In this document: piece after piece, positions 16,514-28,056 of the stretch | Layout of the letters: every line of letters begins with the position of its first letter | Position numbering within the stretch: the first letter of the stretch is position 1 | Translations under genes and position numbers: made by a program | The notes under the pieces: model-generated | Database searches by the model: none | Seen by the model: only the letters and a program-made list of their open reading frames with translations | What the model was told of the DNA's origin: nothing | Source of the DNA: CAZVRZ01 sp964629965 | GTDB lineage: Bacteria; Chloroflexota; Anaerolineae; Anaerolineales; UBA4823 | DNA: 53,555 bases | Direction of reading: 5' to 3' | Assembly (NCBI GenBank): GCA_964629965.1 | Contig: CAZVRZ010000016.1 | Location: 1-53,555 of the forward strand

Positions 16514-17203
16514 ATGAGCCGTAAGATCCTGGTGGTGGACGATACCCGCAATGTGCAAACGCTGCTGAACGATTTTCTCAACAGCCACGATTTCGAGACG
16601 CTGACCGCTTCAGACGGGCGCGAGGCGCTGGAGGCAGTGCGCGCTGCCCATCCGGACCTGGTCTTACTGGACATCATGATGCCCAACATGGATGGTTACC
16701 AGTTCATCAGCCACCTGCGGCGCTCATCGAGCATCCCGGTGATCATGATCACCGCTCGCCAGCAGGAGGCCGATATCATCCGCGGCTTCGAGTTGGGCGC
16801 GGACGATTACATTACCAAGCCCTTTCGCCTGCGCGAGCTGTTGATGCGCATGCGCGCCGTGCTGCGCCGGGCCGCTCCCCAGGAAGACGAGGTTCCCAAC
16901 CTGGCAGTGCGCGATGTCTCGCTCGACCGCAGCTATCACCAGGTCAAGAAGCAGGGGCAGGCAATTGAGCTAACCCCGCTGGAGTTCCAGTTGTTGGAAA
17001 TGCTGATGCAATCGGCCGGGCAGGTGGTGCGGCGGGCGGCGCTGTGCATGCGCCTGGTGGAAAACGGCTACAGCGGCTCCGAATCGACCCTCAAGATCCA
17101 TATTCGCAACCTGCGCCTGAAGCTGGAAGACGATCCCAACCAGCCGCAGTACATCGAGACCGTGTTCGGGGTGGGCTATCGCTTTGTGGAGGCGGCGCAA
17201 TGA
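16514..17203 (+). CDS. OmpR/PhoB-family response regulator
   Basis: 229 residues. The receiver domain has acidic residues D9-D10, phospho-acceptor D53 (LVLLDIMMP), the switch Thr in VIMITAR and Lys in DYITKPF. The C-terminal winged helix (about 130-226) has LTPLEFQLLEMLM and the recognition region ESTLKIHIRNLRLKL, then GVGYRF. One oddity is QVVRRAALCMRLVENG, where relatives usually have a …LLREVWG-type turn. Its stop overlaps the kinase start (ATGA). The family binds tandem direct repeats with an 11-bp period, the pattern seen three times upstream. Confidence 0.95.
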   Translation: MSRKILVVDDTRNVQTLLNDFLNSHDFETLTASDGREALEAVRAAHPDLVLLDIMMPNMDGYQFISHLRRSSSIPVIMITARQQEADIIRGFELGADDYITKPFRLRELLMRMRAVLRRAAPQEDEVPNLAVRDVSLDRSYHQVKKQGQAIELTPLEFQLLEMLMQSAGQVVRRAALCMRLVENGYSGSESTLKIHIRNLRLKLEDDPNQPQYIETVFGVGYRFVEAAQ

Positions 17204-18630
17204 AACGTTCTTTATCGGGCAAGCTGATCCTTTCTTACCTGGCGGTGGCATTGATCACAGTGCTGGTGGTCTCCGCCATCCTGCGCCTGACCTCCGGGCA
17301 GTTCATGCTGAACCTGGTGGCAGAGCAGCAAACCGCTCTGCTGCGAGAAAGCGTGCAAACCTACTACGGCGAGAACGGCACGCTGGAGGGCTTTTTCACA
17401 TATTACATGCAATCGAGTTTCTCCCAGCCGGAGGATGGCGGGCTGCAGCCTGCCGGCCAACCGCCTGGAGACCAACCCTTCGAGCAGCCGGTTGACCAGC
17501 GGCCGTTCAAGCGCGACCTGCGCGGGGTGTTTGGCCTGGTGGATGCCGATTATCGGGCGCTGATGCCCACCTTCGATTACCAGGTGGGCGAGACGGTGCC
17601 AGCGGATAGGCTGCGGCAGGTGGTTCCCGTAGAGGTGGACGGGCAGACGGTGGCCTGGATACTGCCGGATACCGGCTACCAGTTCAAGCTCAGTGCCGAG
17701 GAAGAGCTTTTCTTGAAGCGCACCACACTGGCGATCGGCCTGGCGGCGCTGGCGGGCGTGCTGGCGGCGGTGGCGATGGGCTTTTTACTGGCGCGCGGCT
17801 TGCTCAAGCCGATCCGCCGCCTGACGCAGGCCTCCCAGGCGCTGGCGCGCGGCGAGCTGGAACAGCAGGCGCCGGTCACTTCGCAGGATGAGCTGGGCCA
17901 GTTGACCGTGGCCTTCAACCAGATGAGCGCCGACCTGCTGCGCGCCGATCAGCAGCGCAAGCGCATGACCGCCGATATCACCCACGATCTGAGCACCCCG
18001 CTGCAGATCATCTCTGGTTATATGGAGATGCTGGAAGAGGGCGAAGTGAGCCTGACCCCGCAGCGCATCGAGATCATCAAGACCGAGATCGAGCACCTGC
18101 GCCGCCTGGTGGGCGACCTGACCACGCTGAACCAGGTGGAGGCCGGCGGGCTGGAGATCCAGGCGCAGCCGGTACAGCCGAGTTTGCTGCTGGAGCGCAT
18201 TTACCAGGCCTACCAGCCGATCGCTGCCCGCCAGGGGGTGGAGTTAACGTTGGAGGCGTCGCAGGACTTGCCGGAGATCGTGGTGGACGAGGGCCGCATG
18301 CGGCAGGTGTTGAAGAACCTGGTGGATAACGCCCTGCGTTACACACCCAAAGGGGGCCGCATCACGCTCAGTGCGAAGGCCGAGCGGGGCGTGCAACTGC
18401 GGGTGAGCGATAACGGCTCGGGCATCGAGGCGGACGATTTGCCTTACGTGTTCGACCGCTTCTACCGCGCCGATAAGGCGCGCGAGGGTAATTCCGGCAA
18501 AATGGGATTGGGCCTGTCGATCTGCAAAGCGCTGGTGACGGCGCAGGGCGGGCAGATTGCGGCCGAGTCGGGGGGAAAAGGCCAGGGCACGAGCATGGTG
18601 ATCACGTTTGGGGCTGCCAAAGGGGTGTAA
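17200..18630 (+). CDS. Membrane sensor histidine kinase
   Basis: 476 residues from ATG 17200, which overlaps the regulator stop and has GGAGG seven bases upstream. Two membrane segments (about 8-30 and 176-200) enclose an extracytoplasmic sensor domain of about 145 residues rich in Gln and Pro. A HAMP domain follows, then a HisKA domain with phosphorylated His about 262 (DITHDLSTP). The HATPase domain has the N box NLVDNALRYTP, G1 DNGSGIEADD, F box YVFDRFYR and G2 GLGLSI. It pairs with the upstream regulator. The input signal is unknown; the genomic neighbourhood suggests phosphate or surface status. Confidence 0.94.
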   Translation: MKRSLSGKLILSYLAVALITVLVVSAILRLTSGQFMLNLVAEQQTALLRESVQTYYGENGTLEGFFTYYMQSSFSQPEDGGLQPAGQPPGDQPFEQPVDQRPFKRDLRGVFGLVDADYRALMPTFDYQVGETVPADRLRQVVPVEVDGQTVAWILPDTGYQFKLSAEEELFLKRTTLAIGLAALAGVLAAVAMGFLLARGLLKPIRRLTQASQALARGELEQQAPVTSQDELGQLTVAFNQMSADLLRADQQRKRMTADITHDLSTPLQIISGYMEMLEEGEVSLTPQRIEIIKTEIEHLRRLVGDLTTLNQVEAGGLEIQAQPVQPSLLLERIYQAYQPIAARQGVELTLEASQDLPEIVVDEGRMRQVLKNLVDNALRYTPKGGRITLSAKAERGVQLRVSDNGSGIEADDLPYVFDRFYRADKAREGNSGKMGLGLSICKALVTAQGGQIAAESGGKGQGTSMVITFGAAKGV

Positions 18631-18754
18631 TAGGGCAATCGCAAAAAAGAATCCTGATATATAATAAAAATAGAATAGTATCTTACTAGCGGATCAGCTA
18701 AAAACAACAACCTGACGGGGGGAAAAATCAGGCCGACCAAGAAGGAGGCATTTG

Positions 18755-21700
18755 ATGGACTCTAATTTCCTGCGCCGGCGGTTGGGATGGATATTGGCAT
18801 TTATATGCCTGTTCATACTATGGGGAATCGTTACTCAAGAAAGGCAAGAATTTTCCGCGCGCGCCTGGCAGGCGGATAGCTGGCAGATCGAGAGTGTGCC
18901 CTCTAGCGTAGAAAACCATTACCTGAATGAAGACAGTATGCAGCTCGATGCGGCTGGATACCCTCATTTTGTGTATGGCGTATCCGACCTGGTTTATGCC
19001 TGGAAAGACGCCTCCGGGTGGTACACCGATACGGTGCATGAGGGCTTATCCACCAAAACCTATTATCGTAATAGTGCCGCGCTGGCCCTCGATNNNNNNN
19101 NNNATGACGAAACCAATGCGCGTATCTTGTATGCCACGTTGGATGGCATGGATTGGGTGACCGCCACGGTTAAAACGGATGTTTCTGCATATTATGACAT
19201 CGATGTTTCGATGGCTATCGACACCCTGGATGAGCCTCATATCGCCTTTACAGATCACACCGGCTGGAAGGAAGGTAACCTGTATTACGCCTCCCTGGCG
19301 GCAGGCTCTTGGACGGCGGGAGTTGTTGCGTCTCATCCGGCGATGGAAGTTGCCCTGGCGCTGGACGCGGCAGACCGGCCTCATATTGTGTATGAGGAAT
19401 ATGTAAACAGCCTGCGATACGCCGTTTATGATGGCAGCGCCTGGGTTGTCGAAATTCTGTATATCGGGGAGTATACCGGTTATTCGTTCGATATCGCTGT
19501 TGGCGGGGATGACCGGCCTGCCATCGTTTACAGCTACGATGATTTCCCCAATTCCAAAACGGGAACGATCTATCTTAAGCGAAATGGAGCCGCCTGGGAT
19601 CAGGAAACTTTATCCAGTGATTACCGCGACCACATTGCCCTGACCCTGGATGGCAGCGATGCCCCGCACTACAGCTATGAGCTGGCCGGTCTGAATTATG
19701 CCCGTTTCGAGGCGGGCGGTTGGATAACCTCCATCGTGGCGCCGGGGATTTCGGTTGCCAGTTTCTCCGCCATCGCCCTGGGTTCGGATGGCAGAGCGCA
19801 CCTGGGCTATGATGCCAGTAAAACACTCTGGTACGCGGTATCCGAAATACCGGCTACCCCCACCATCACTTTCACCCCAACCCAATCGGGTACGCCCACG
19901 GATACTCCTACGCCCGTGGATACGCCCACGCCGACGGCCACGCGCACCCCTGCGATCACCTCCACGCCAACTCAGACACCCACGCCATCGCAAACACCTA
20001 CACCCACGCGCACACCTCTGCCGGGAGAGGTGGTCTGGGCGACCGAATGCGTCTTCGACCGGGCAGATTTTACCTCGTCCGACATGGCCAAAGATTCCCT
20101 GGGCAACCCGCATGTGGTGTATAGCGGTGGGAAGCATCTCTATTACACCTGGTTTGACGGGGCGCAGTGGCATGAGGAGGTCGTTGATCATCGCGAGAGT
20201 GTGGGGAGTAATCCTTCGATTGCAATCGACGCGCAAGATCGTCCCCATGTTGTTTATCGGGATAACACGGCGGATCAGTTAATGTACGCCCGCCGTGATG
20301 ATGGACAATGGAGCTTCCGGGCCATTGGTTCTCATGACAGTTACACTGCGTTGGAGTTGGATGCCCAGGGCGAGCCGCACGTCCTTTTCAAAGATGGAGG
20401 GCTGAAGTACGCCTATCTCGAAGGAACCACCTGGTATTTGGTCAGCCTGCCAACCAGCCTGTNNNNNNNNNNTATGTGCGTTACCTGGACCTGGCCTTAG
20501 ATAGCAATGATAATCCGAACATGAGCTTTGTTAGTAACGCCAACAACAGCGAACAGGGGCCGCTGACCTATGGTTATTACGATCATGGCACGGGCGTATT
20601 TTTTACCCAGTATGTGGATGGATACGGAACTATGTATGGAGACGCCAAAGGACCGGCGATCACGCTTGCCTCAGATGACCGAGTGTATATCGTTTATTCT
20701 TTCAATAAAGAAAATGAGCTGGGTCAGTACCAGGGCTCTGAGCTGCGCCTGGCAATATCGACCACCAGCAAGCACGAAAGTCCCACCCCCAGCCTCACTT
20801 TCAACAAACAGGTGGTCAGGAGCAGCTCACAATCTGAGTCGATGGATATCATCCTGAACCAGGCCGGCAAACCTCAGGTGGTGTGGACCTACTCTTCATC
20901 CTTTATTCATTCTTACCAGGATGCGGGCTGGCACCACACCACACTCGACAGCGGTTCTTATGGCGCCTCGGCTGCTTTATTCGTGGATAACGGCGGAAAC
21001 CTGCACGCCAGTTACGTGGCTACCAATCCAGATGATCTCACCCAAAAACAGGTGCGCTTTTATTCCCCCAGTGCGGGGATCCAGACTTTGGATTGGAACT
21101 TGCCCGTGTACTATGCTGTCATGCAGTTGGATTCAAACGACCAGCCGGTGATCCTGTTCAACAAGAACAATGTGCAGTTGATGACCAACGCGGCGGGCGC
21201 CTGGAAGCAGAGCGAAGTCTCTCCCCGCGAGGCTTCAGGAATGCTTTCCCTGGCGCTTGATGATCAAGATCACCCGCATGCGGTTTATGCGGTCTATTAC
21301 AGCCGCGACACCTCCGATCGCGAGATTTTCTATACAACCATTGACAGCGGTCATTGGATAACGGCAAGCATTGCCAGCGGGTTTATTGATTCTTACCATT
21401 CGCTGGGTGTGGATGGGAAGGATGCCCCTCACCTGCTCTTCCAAATATCGGCCGTGACCAGTAAGCGCTTCTTGCACGCCTATATCCACGACAGTACTTG
21501 GGTGAGCGAAACCGTGGCTACGGGTCCCTTTGCGGGTTCTTATCCATCCCTGGTGTTTGATACTGATGATTATATGCACGTCAGCTATGGTGGGAATGGA
21601 TTGCAATACGCCCAGAATACCACTGGCGCCTGGGTAACCAGCCAGGCTGATCCGGTAACGGCTTCTTACACGGCGATAACGCTGGGTACAGCGACGCTGG

Positions 21701-22287
21701 GCAGCAATGGGCTGCCTCACCTGTTTTCCACCTGGAGCAAGCTGCTCGGTTTTGATGAGCAATACAAACCAATATATGAGTATAAACTGCTTCACACCAG
21801 GCTGGAAGCGAGCCAATGGATCAGCGAGACGATTGACGGCGGCTCTAGCTTTGATTACACCACGGTTGCTCAGGATTCACAGGGCGCCTATCACCTGACT
21901 TACTGGGATGAAGACCAGTCTCGGATTCTATACGCCTACCAGGGCGTAAGCGGGTGGGTGACGGATACTCTGCCCATCGAAGGATATATCTTCGGTAACC
22001 AGCATATGGGGCTGGACAGCCACGATCGTTTGCATCTGTTGTACCACAACGCCTCATGCAGCGTGGGGCATGCTTACCGGTATGAGTGGGGTTCGATCGA
22101 CACGCCTACTCCTACCCCAACACCCACCGTGGAGCCTACCCTTACCTCCACGGCTACGCCTACACCGGAACTTACAGCCACACCCACGCCCACGGGAACC
22201 TGGTCCCCGCCTGTAACCAACACACCCACCCCCACGCGGGCGCCGGGCGCTGAACGCTATATCTTTCTACCCCTGGTACTAAGGTAG
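18755..22287 (+). CDS. Large secreted beta-propeller-like protein with Thr-Pro linkers and C-terminal LPLVLR tail (two assembly gaps)
   Basis: ATG 18755 follows AAGGAGG. An N-terminal signal or anchor (about residues 8-27) is followed by many repeats with the pattern …LALD-x-x-D-x-PH-h-x-Y (DAAGYPHFVYG, DTLDEPHIAFTD, DAADRPHIVYEE, DAQDRPHVVYRD, DSNDNPNMSFV, DDQDHPHAVYAV). These resemble propeller blades of secreted Anaerolineae proteins. Thr-Pro linkers are at about 19855-20020 and 22105-22245. The C-terminus is AERYIFLPLVLR. N runs at 19094-19103 and 20463-20472 break it; the frame changes only at the second. The repeat pattern continues across both, so it is one gene of about 1175 residues. 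Function is unknown, perhaps surface binding or adhesion. Confidence 0.8.
19094..19103. other. Assembly gap (10 N)
   Basis: Same frame on both sides. Comparison with neighbouring repeats suggests that more than three residues, probably six or seven, are missing, so the length is not reliable. Confidence 0.9.
20463..20472. other. Assembly gap (10 N)
   Basis: The reading frame differs across the gap; a true length of 3n+2 restores it. A premature stop predicted just after the gap is an artefact. Confidence 0.9.
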
Positions 22288-22428
22288 CGCCAGAGCGGCG
22301 CTAGCGGCCAGGCGGACGCGGGAGCAGCCATGACGGGCGGCAGCTACCGCATCGAAGGCGGCTTCTGGGTTGGGACGGTGAGCGGAAGCATGCTCTATAC
22401 AGTTAATTTGCCTTTACTTCGACGCTAA
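22288..22428 (+). pseudogene. In-frame relic of a secreted-protein C-terminus after the upstream stop
   Basis: Directly after the TAG of the upstream gene, the same frame stays open for 46 codons. It reads …GQADAGAAMTGGSYRIEGGF… and ends YTVNLPLLRR, then TAA. The Gly-Gly-x-Tyr-x-x-x-Gly-Gly-Phe-Trp block and the LPLLRR end match tails of secreted Chloroflexota proteins. It could be a leftover from recombination between paralogues, or a readthrough extension. No ribosome site was seen. Confidence 0.6.
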
Positions 22429-22440
22429 GCGCTAAGATGT

Positions 22441-24456
<2,016 letters not shown>

Positions 24457-24601
24457 ATCTTCCTCCCATCAGAACCATACGAATCAAGCGGAAGCGAGCC
24501 GCCCGCCCAGCCTGGGCGTGCGCTGGCTGTGTATAGATTTATTTTACAACCGGATGGCCTGGGAAAGCAAGCAGCTCTTGTCGGGGCTCTGAGACTCGCC
24601 C

Positions 24602-24816
24602 TTACAGGGTGACATGATCATAATGACTCGGCAAATCCAGCCAGGCATGCTGCACGACCTGCCCGAAGGTGGACAGGCGTATCTCACCCTGGATGAGCTC
24701 TCCGAACAATGGCGCTTCCAGGCATTCAACGTTAAGAAATACGCCCCGGGCAGGGTGTAATCATACCCTTTCAGGCGGATCGAGCGGCGGTGGTGAGAGG
24801 CGGGGTTGGCTGCCAT
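24602..24816 (-). pseudogene. REP-associated tyrosine transposase (RAYT) fragment, frameshifted and truncated
   Basis: From ATG 24816 the frame reads HHRRSIRLKGYDYTLPGAYFLTLNAWKR, the conserved start of Y1/RAYT transposases. After a one-base frameshift it continues PLFGELIQGEIRLSTFGQVV and HAWLDLPSHYDHVTL, then stops. The His-x-His catalytic motif and the catalytic Tyr, which lie further downstream in intact members, are missing. The start codon abuts the stop of the upstream terpenoid-cyclase-fold gene. RAYTs mobilise or maintain REP palindromes; two such palindromes lie elsewhere in this window. Confidence 0.8.
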
Positions 24817-24817
24817 C

Positions 24818-25738
24818 TCACCCGGCCAGCTTGAGCAGGCGCAGCGCGTCCAGGGTGATCCATTTGCTGGGTTGGCCGCGCTTTTCGATGGGCCAGGTGC
24901 GCGAGACAGAACCGCACAGCCAGCGTCCTTGCGCATCCTGGCGGCTCAGAAACAGTTCGAGCAAAGGCCTGAAGCGCGCCTCCCGGGCGTAACCGTGGGC
25001 AGCCAGCGCTTTCAGCGCGCCGAGCAGATCCCAGGCGCGCGGCACGCCGAACGTCAGCCAGCGCTTGTGCTCGCCGGCGAAATCGTACTCGGCCGCCAGC
25101 AGCGCCTCGGCCATGCGCTGCAGCGCGCCTTGCGATGCCTGGGAGCACAGGGCGGCAGGCTGGGCGGCCAGTCCGTCCAGCACGGCGATGGCGCCCCACA
25201 GGCACTCTCGGTGCTGGTAGCGCCCACAGTCGAGCGCCCGGTCGGCGGACATTTCTTCGCTGAGAAAGGCGTAAGCGGCTTGCAAACGAGGGTCGTCCCC
25301 GAAGCCAAAGTAGACCAGGTCGGGCAGGTGCAGGCCGGTGGTGCAGGGGAAGATGCCGCTGCGGGTGGTCTTGACCATGGAGAAGCCGCCGCAGGCATGC
25401 TGGCTGAACCGGAGGAAGGAGTCGCCGCCAGCAGCGGTGCGCTGGTCGGGGGTGACACCCAGCATGTGCAGCAGGCTGAGCGCCGTGCCGGTTCCCTGGG
25501 CGGTGTGCGGCTTGCTTTCGTCCTCGCCCCAGTGGCCAGCGGGCTGCTGGAGGGCGAACAGCTCCTGCACCAGGGGCTGTTGGGCGATGGCGGCCCTGGC
25601 TTCCAGCACTTCGGCGTCAGCGGCGGGCCGCTCGAGAATGGTCACCAGCGTCCAGTAGCGGACGGATGGGTTTTCGGGTTCGAGCAGCCAGTGGAGCAGG
25701 TCGCCGTTCAGGAGCGAGGCTATATTGCGTATAGCCAT
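24818..25738 (-). CDS. Terpenoid-cyclase/prenyltransferase-fold protein of unknown function
   Basis: 306 residues. The alpha-alpha toroid pattern is suggested by WLLEPENPSVRYWTLVTIL, QPAGHWGEDES, CGGFSMVKT, LWGAIAVLDGLA, LLELFLSRQDAQGRWLCGS and SKWITLDALRLLKL. Such proteins bind or hydrolyse peptides or lipids, but no catalytic DXDD or similar motif was seen. The start lies inside the upstream beta-helix gene (19-bp overlap), so the two are translationally coupled. A damaged partial copy of this gene lies at 27749-28047. Confidence 0.72.
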   Translation of the reverse strand: MAIRNIASLLNGDLLHWLLEPENPSVRYWTLVTILERPAADAEVLEARAAIAQQPLVQELFALQQPAGHWGEDESKPHTAQGTGTALSLLHMLGVTPDQRTAAGGDSFLRFSQHACGGFSMVKTTRSGIFPCTTGLHLPDLVYFGFGDDPRLQAAYAFLSEEMSADRALDCGRYQHRECLWGAIAVLDGLAAQPAALCSQASQGALQRMAEALLAAEYDFAGEHKRWLTFGVPRAWDLLGALKALAAHGYAREARFRPLLELFLSRQDAQGRWLCGSVSRTWPIEKRGQPSKWITLDALRLLKLAG

Positions 25739-27654
25739 TGGTGTCGCCGTCTCATGCGCCCGCCCAGGTACAGCCCGCCCAGCGCCAACAGTACGGCCGT
25801 CCCGGACCAGGCCGGCGGTGCGGCGGCAGCGCGGAAGCGGCGGGTGGTGAGCGCGGTGGGATATTCGGTCGCCAGCGTCCAGGCGCTGAAGGCGGGCGTC
25901 GCGCCCACCGTGAGGCAGTTTTTATCCGCGTTGGACACGCCGCCCTTCAACACCCAGGCGCCGCTTTCCCAGCGATAGGCCCGCAGACTGTCTTCATCCA
26001 GCCCGGCTGCCTCAGCGTCGGTGTAGCAGAAAGATAGGTCCACCGGGAAACCACTGCTCAGGCTGCTGCTGATCCACCAGGTGGCCTGCATCTCGCCGGC
26101 AGATTGCAGCCCGCCGGGGTAGGCGAGCAGCTTGGTGATGGTGATCACGCCGGTATCGGGCGCAGAGAGAGTCATGCTAATCCAGGTGGGGCCAAAGCTG
26201 TAGGTGCTGCCGCCTGCCAGGTCGGATTTGATGACCACGTTGCTGTCGGCGTATTGCAGCTCGAAGGCGCCGATGTCACAGCGCAGGTCGGCGCGCGGCT
26301 CGCCGCGCTGGTCCACTGCCAGGCAGACGGCCGGGTCGGCGGAGTCGATCGCCGGGGAGTTGCGCATGAGCGCCATGGTCTGGGTGGGGCCGCCGTTATC
26401 CGCCAGTGCGCCTAGTACGGGGTCTTGCGCGGTCAGGTTATGAAGGGTTGGGCCGCTGATGTTGAGCCCGGTCGTGTCCTGGATCATATTATAGTCCAGC
26501 GAAACGAGATCGCCCCAGCCGTCCGGCCCTTGCCCGTCGGAATCGGTGTTGTCGGCCAGGATCGAGTTTTGCAGCGTGGGAGGGTTTCCCGACCAGGATG
26601 CGACGTAAATGCCTCCCCCGTCACCGGTGTCATCCGAATTCGTATTCGCAGAGTTTCCGGAGATCGTCACGTTGGCCAACGCCATGCCCACATCGTCGCG
26701 GTAGTAGATGCCGCCGCCAGAGCCGGCGGCCGCGTTGCCGGAGAAGGTGCTGTTCGTAATGGCGGCGGCGCTATTTATGTGGAACAGGCCGCCTCCGTTG
26801 CCCTCGGAGAGGCCGCTCGCCTGGTTGCCGCCGAATGTGCTGCCGCTGATGGTCAGGTCGCCGTTGCTGAAGATGCCGCCGCCGCTGCCGTAATCTCCAA
26901 CGGCCTGGTTATTGGAAAAGGTGGTATCGCTGATCACCAGCGTGAGAAAATCATAATCCATGTTGGTGGCAATGCCGCCGCCGCCGTTGCCGCCCGCGGT
27001 GTTGTTGAGGAAGGAACTGCCACTGATCGTTAGGAGGCCGGCGCTGCTGAGGATGCCCCCTCCGCCAAAATAGTCGCCGTTGGCCGTGTTATTCGAAAAA
27101 ACCGAAGTGGATATGGTGGCGTTTCCCAGGTTTCGCAGGCCGCCGCCGCCCTCGTTGCTGGCGGTGTTGCTGGCGAAGGTGCATTGTTCGATGGTTACCG
27201 TTCCGCCGTCGTTGTAGAGACCTCCACCCGCCCCTGCATAGCCCTGCGAGACGACCAGGTTTTGCAGGGTCAGCTCTCCGCCGGTGTACACGTGGAAGAC
27301 GCGGTAAAGCGCATTCCCGCTGACGGTAATATCTCCACCGCCGTCGATGGTCAGCGGCCCGCCCGCGCCGGTGATGCCGGGCAGGCCGCTGTTGAGCGTG
27401 ATCACGCCGTTCCCGCTGAAGGTGATGGTATCGGCGCCCGCTGCGCCCGCCTGGCAGGCATCTACGGCGGCGTTGGTGTTGGCGGCGACAATGGCTTCTC
27501 GCAGCGTGCAGTTGCCGTTGACGGCGGCGTCATCGTCGGTGGTGTCTACCACCAGGGCCGCGGCGCGCCCCGGTTGGGCGCTCCAAGTGCTCAGCGCAAA
27601 CAGGAAGACCGCGCCGAGGGCCAATAACTTGGAGATGAATGGGGATTTTTTCAT
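25720..27654 (-). CDS. Secreted beta-helix protein with C-terminal membrane anchor
   Basis: 644 residues after AGGAGG. Signal peptide about 1-32. The CTLREAIVAANTNA segment and repeated NNTA/GGGI motifs mark a polymorphic-repeat beta-helix. MRNSPAIDSADPAVCL with CDIGAFELQ is the choice-of-anchor-Q signature. A further beta domain (about 470-600) leads to a C-terminal hydrophobic helix (GTAVLLALGGLYLGG) and RMRRRH, a PEP-CTERM/LPXTG-like helix-plus-Arg anchor. It therefore uses a different attachment from the LPLxxR proteins nearby. No sortase or exosortase gene is in the window. Confidence 0.85.
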   Translation of the reverse strand: MKKSPFISKLLALGAVFLFALSTWSAQPGRAAALVVDTTDDDAAVNGNCTLREAIVAANTNAAVDACQAGAAGADTITFSGNGVITLNSGLPGITGAGGPLTIDGGGDITVSGNALYRVFHVYTGGELTLQNLVVSQGYAGAGGGLYNDGGTVTIEQCTFASNTASNEGGGGLRNLGNATISTSVFSNNTANGDYFGGGGILSSAGLLTISGSSFLNNTAGGNGGGGIATNMDYDFLTLVISDTTFSNNQAVGDYGSGGGIFSNGDLTISGSTFGGNQASGLSEGNGGGLFHINSAAAITNSTFSGNAAAGSGGGIYYRDDVGMALANVTISGNSANTNSDDTGDGGGIYVASWSGNPPTLQNSILADNTDSDGQGPDGWGDLVSLDYNMIQDTTGLNISGPTLHNLTAQDPVLGALADNGGPTQTMALMRNSPAIDSADPAVCLAVDQRGEPRADLRCDIGAFELQYADSNVVIKSDLAGGSTYSFGPTWISMTLSAPDTGVITITKLLAYPGGLQSAGEMQATWWISSSLSSGFPVDLSFCYTDAEAAGLDEDSLRAYRWESGAWVLKGGVSNADKNCLTVGATPAFSAWTLATEYPTALTTRRFRAAAAPPAWSGTAVLLALGGLYLGGRMRRRHQWLYAI

Positions 27655-27688
27655 CGCGTACCTCCTGGGGAAAAATAGACACTATAAA

Positions 27689-28047
27689 TTATAGCAGAGT
27701 TTCCAGCTCAGCCCAGCGGGCGTACGCCTCGGCCAGGGCGGTTCCGATCGGCTTGCACACGAGGGTCGTCCCCAAAGCCAAAGTAGACCAGGTCGGGCAG
27801 GTGCAGGCCGGTGGTGCAGGGGAAGATGCCGCTGCGGGTGGTCTTGACCATGGAGAAGCCGCCGCAGGCGTGCTGGCTGAACCGGAGGAAGGAGTCGCCG
27901 CCGGCAGCGGTGCGCCGGTCGGGGGTGACGCCCAGCATGTGCAGCAGGCTGAGTGCCGTGCCGGTTCCCTGGGCGGTGGGAGGGGTTTTCGGGTTCGAGC
28001 AGCCAGGGGAGCGGATCGCCGTTCAGGAGCGAAGTCGATTTGCGCTT
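27689..28047 (-). pseudogene. Composite relic: end of an ABC-F gene joined to a deleted copy of the terpenoid-cyclase-fold gene
   Basis: On the minus strand, 28047-27749 is nearly identical to two parts of the gene at 24818-25738. The parts are SLLNGDPLPWLLEPENP and the block around LLHMLGVTPD…GLHLPDLVYFGFGDDP. About 165 bp between them is deleted, with a frameshift at the junction. From about 27745 the sequence switches to TALAEAYARWAELETLL and a stop, which matches the last residues of the Uup protein encoded at 30021-31862. Two unrelated 3' parts have thus been fused. No functional product is expected. Confidence 0.8.
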
Positions 28048-28056
28048 AGCTAGCGC

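Noticed and set aside
24544..24936. 130-codon minus-strand ORF taken as an intact gene
   Set aside because: Its first third overlaps the terpenoid-cyclase-fold gene out of frame and only the middle matches a RAYT, which continues in another frame. It is better described as a frameshifted relic.
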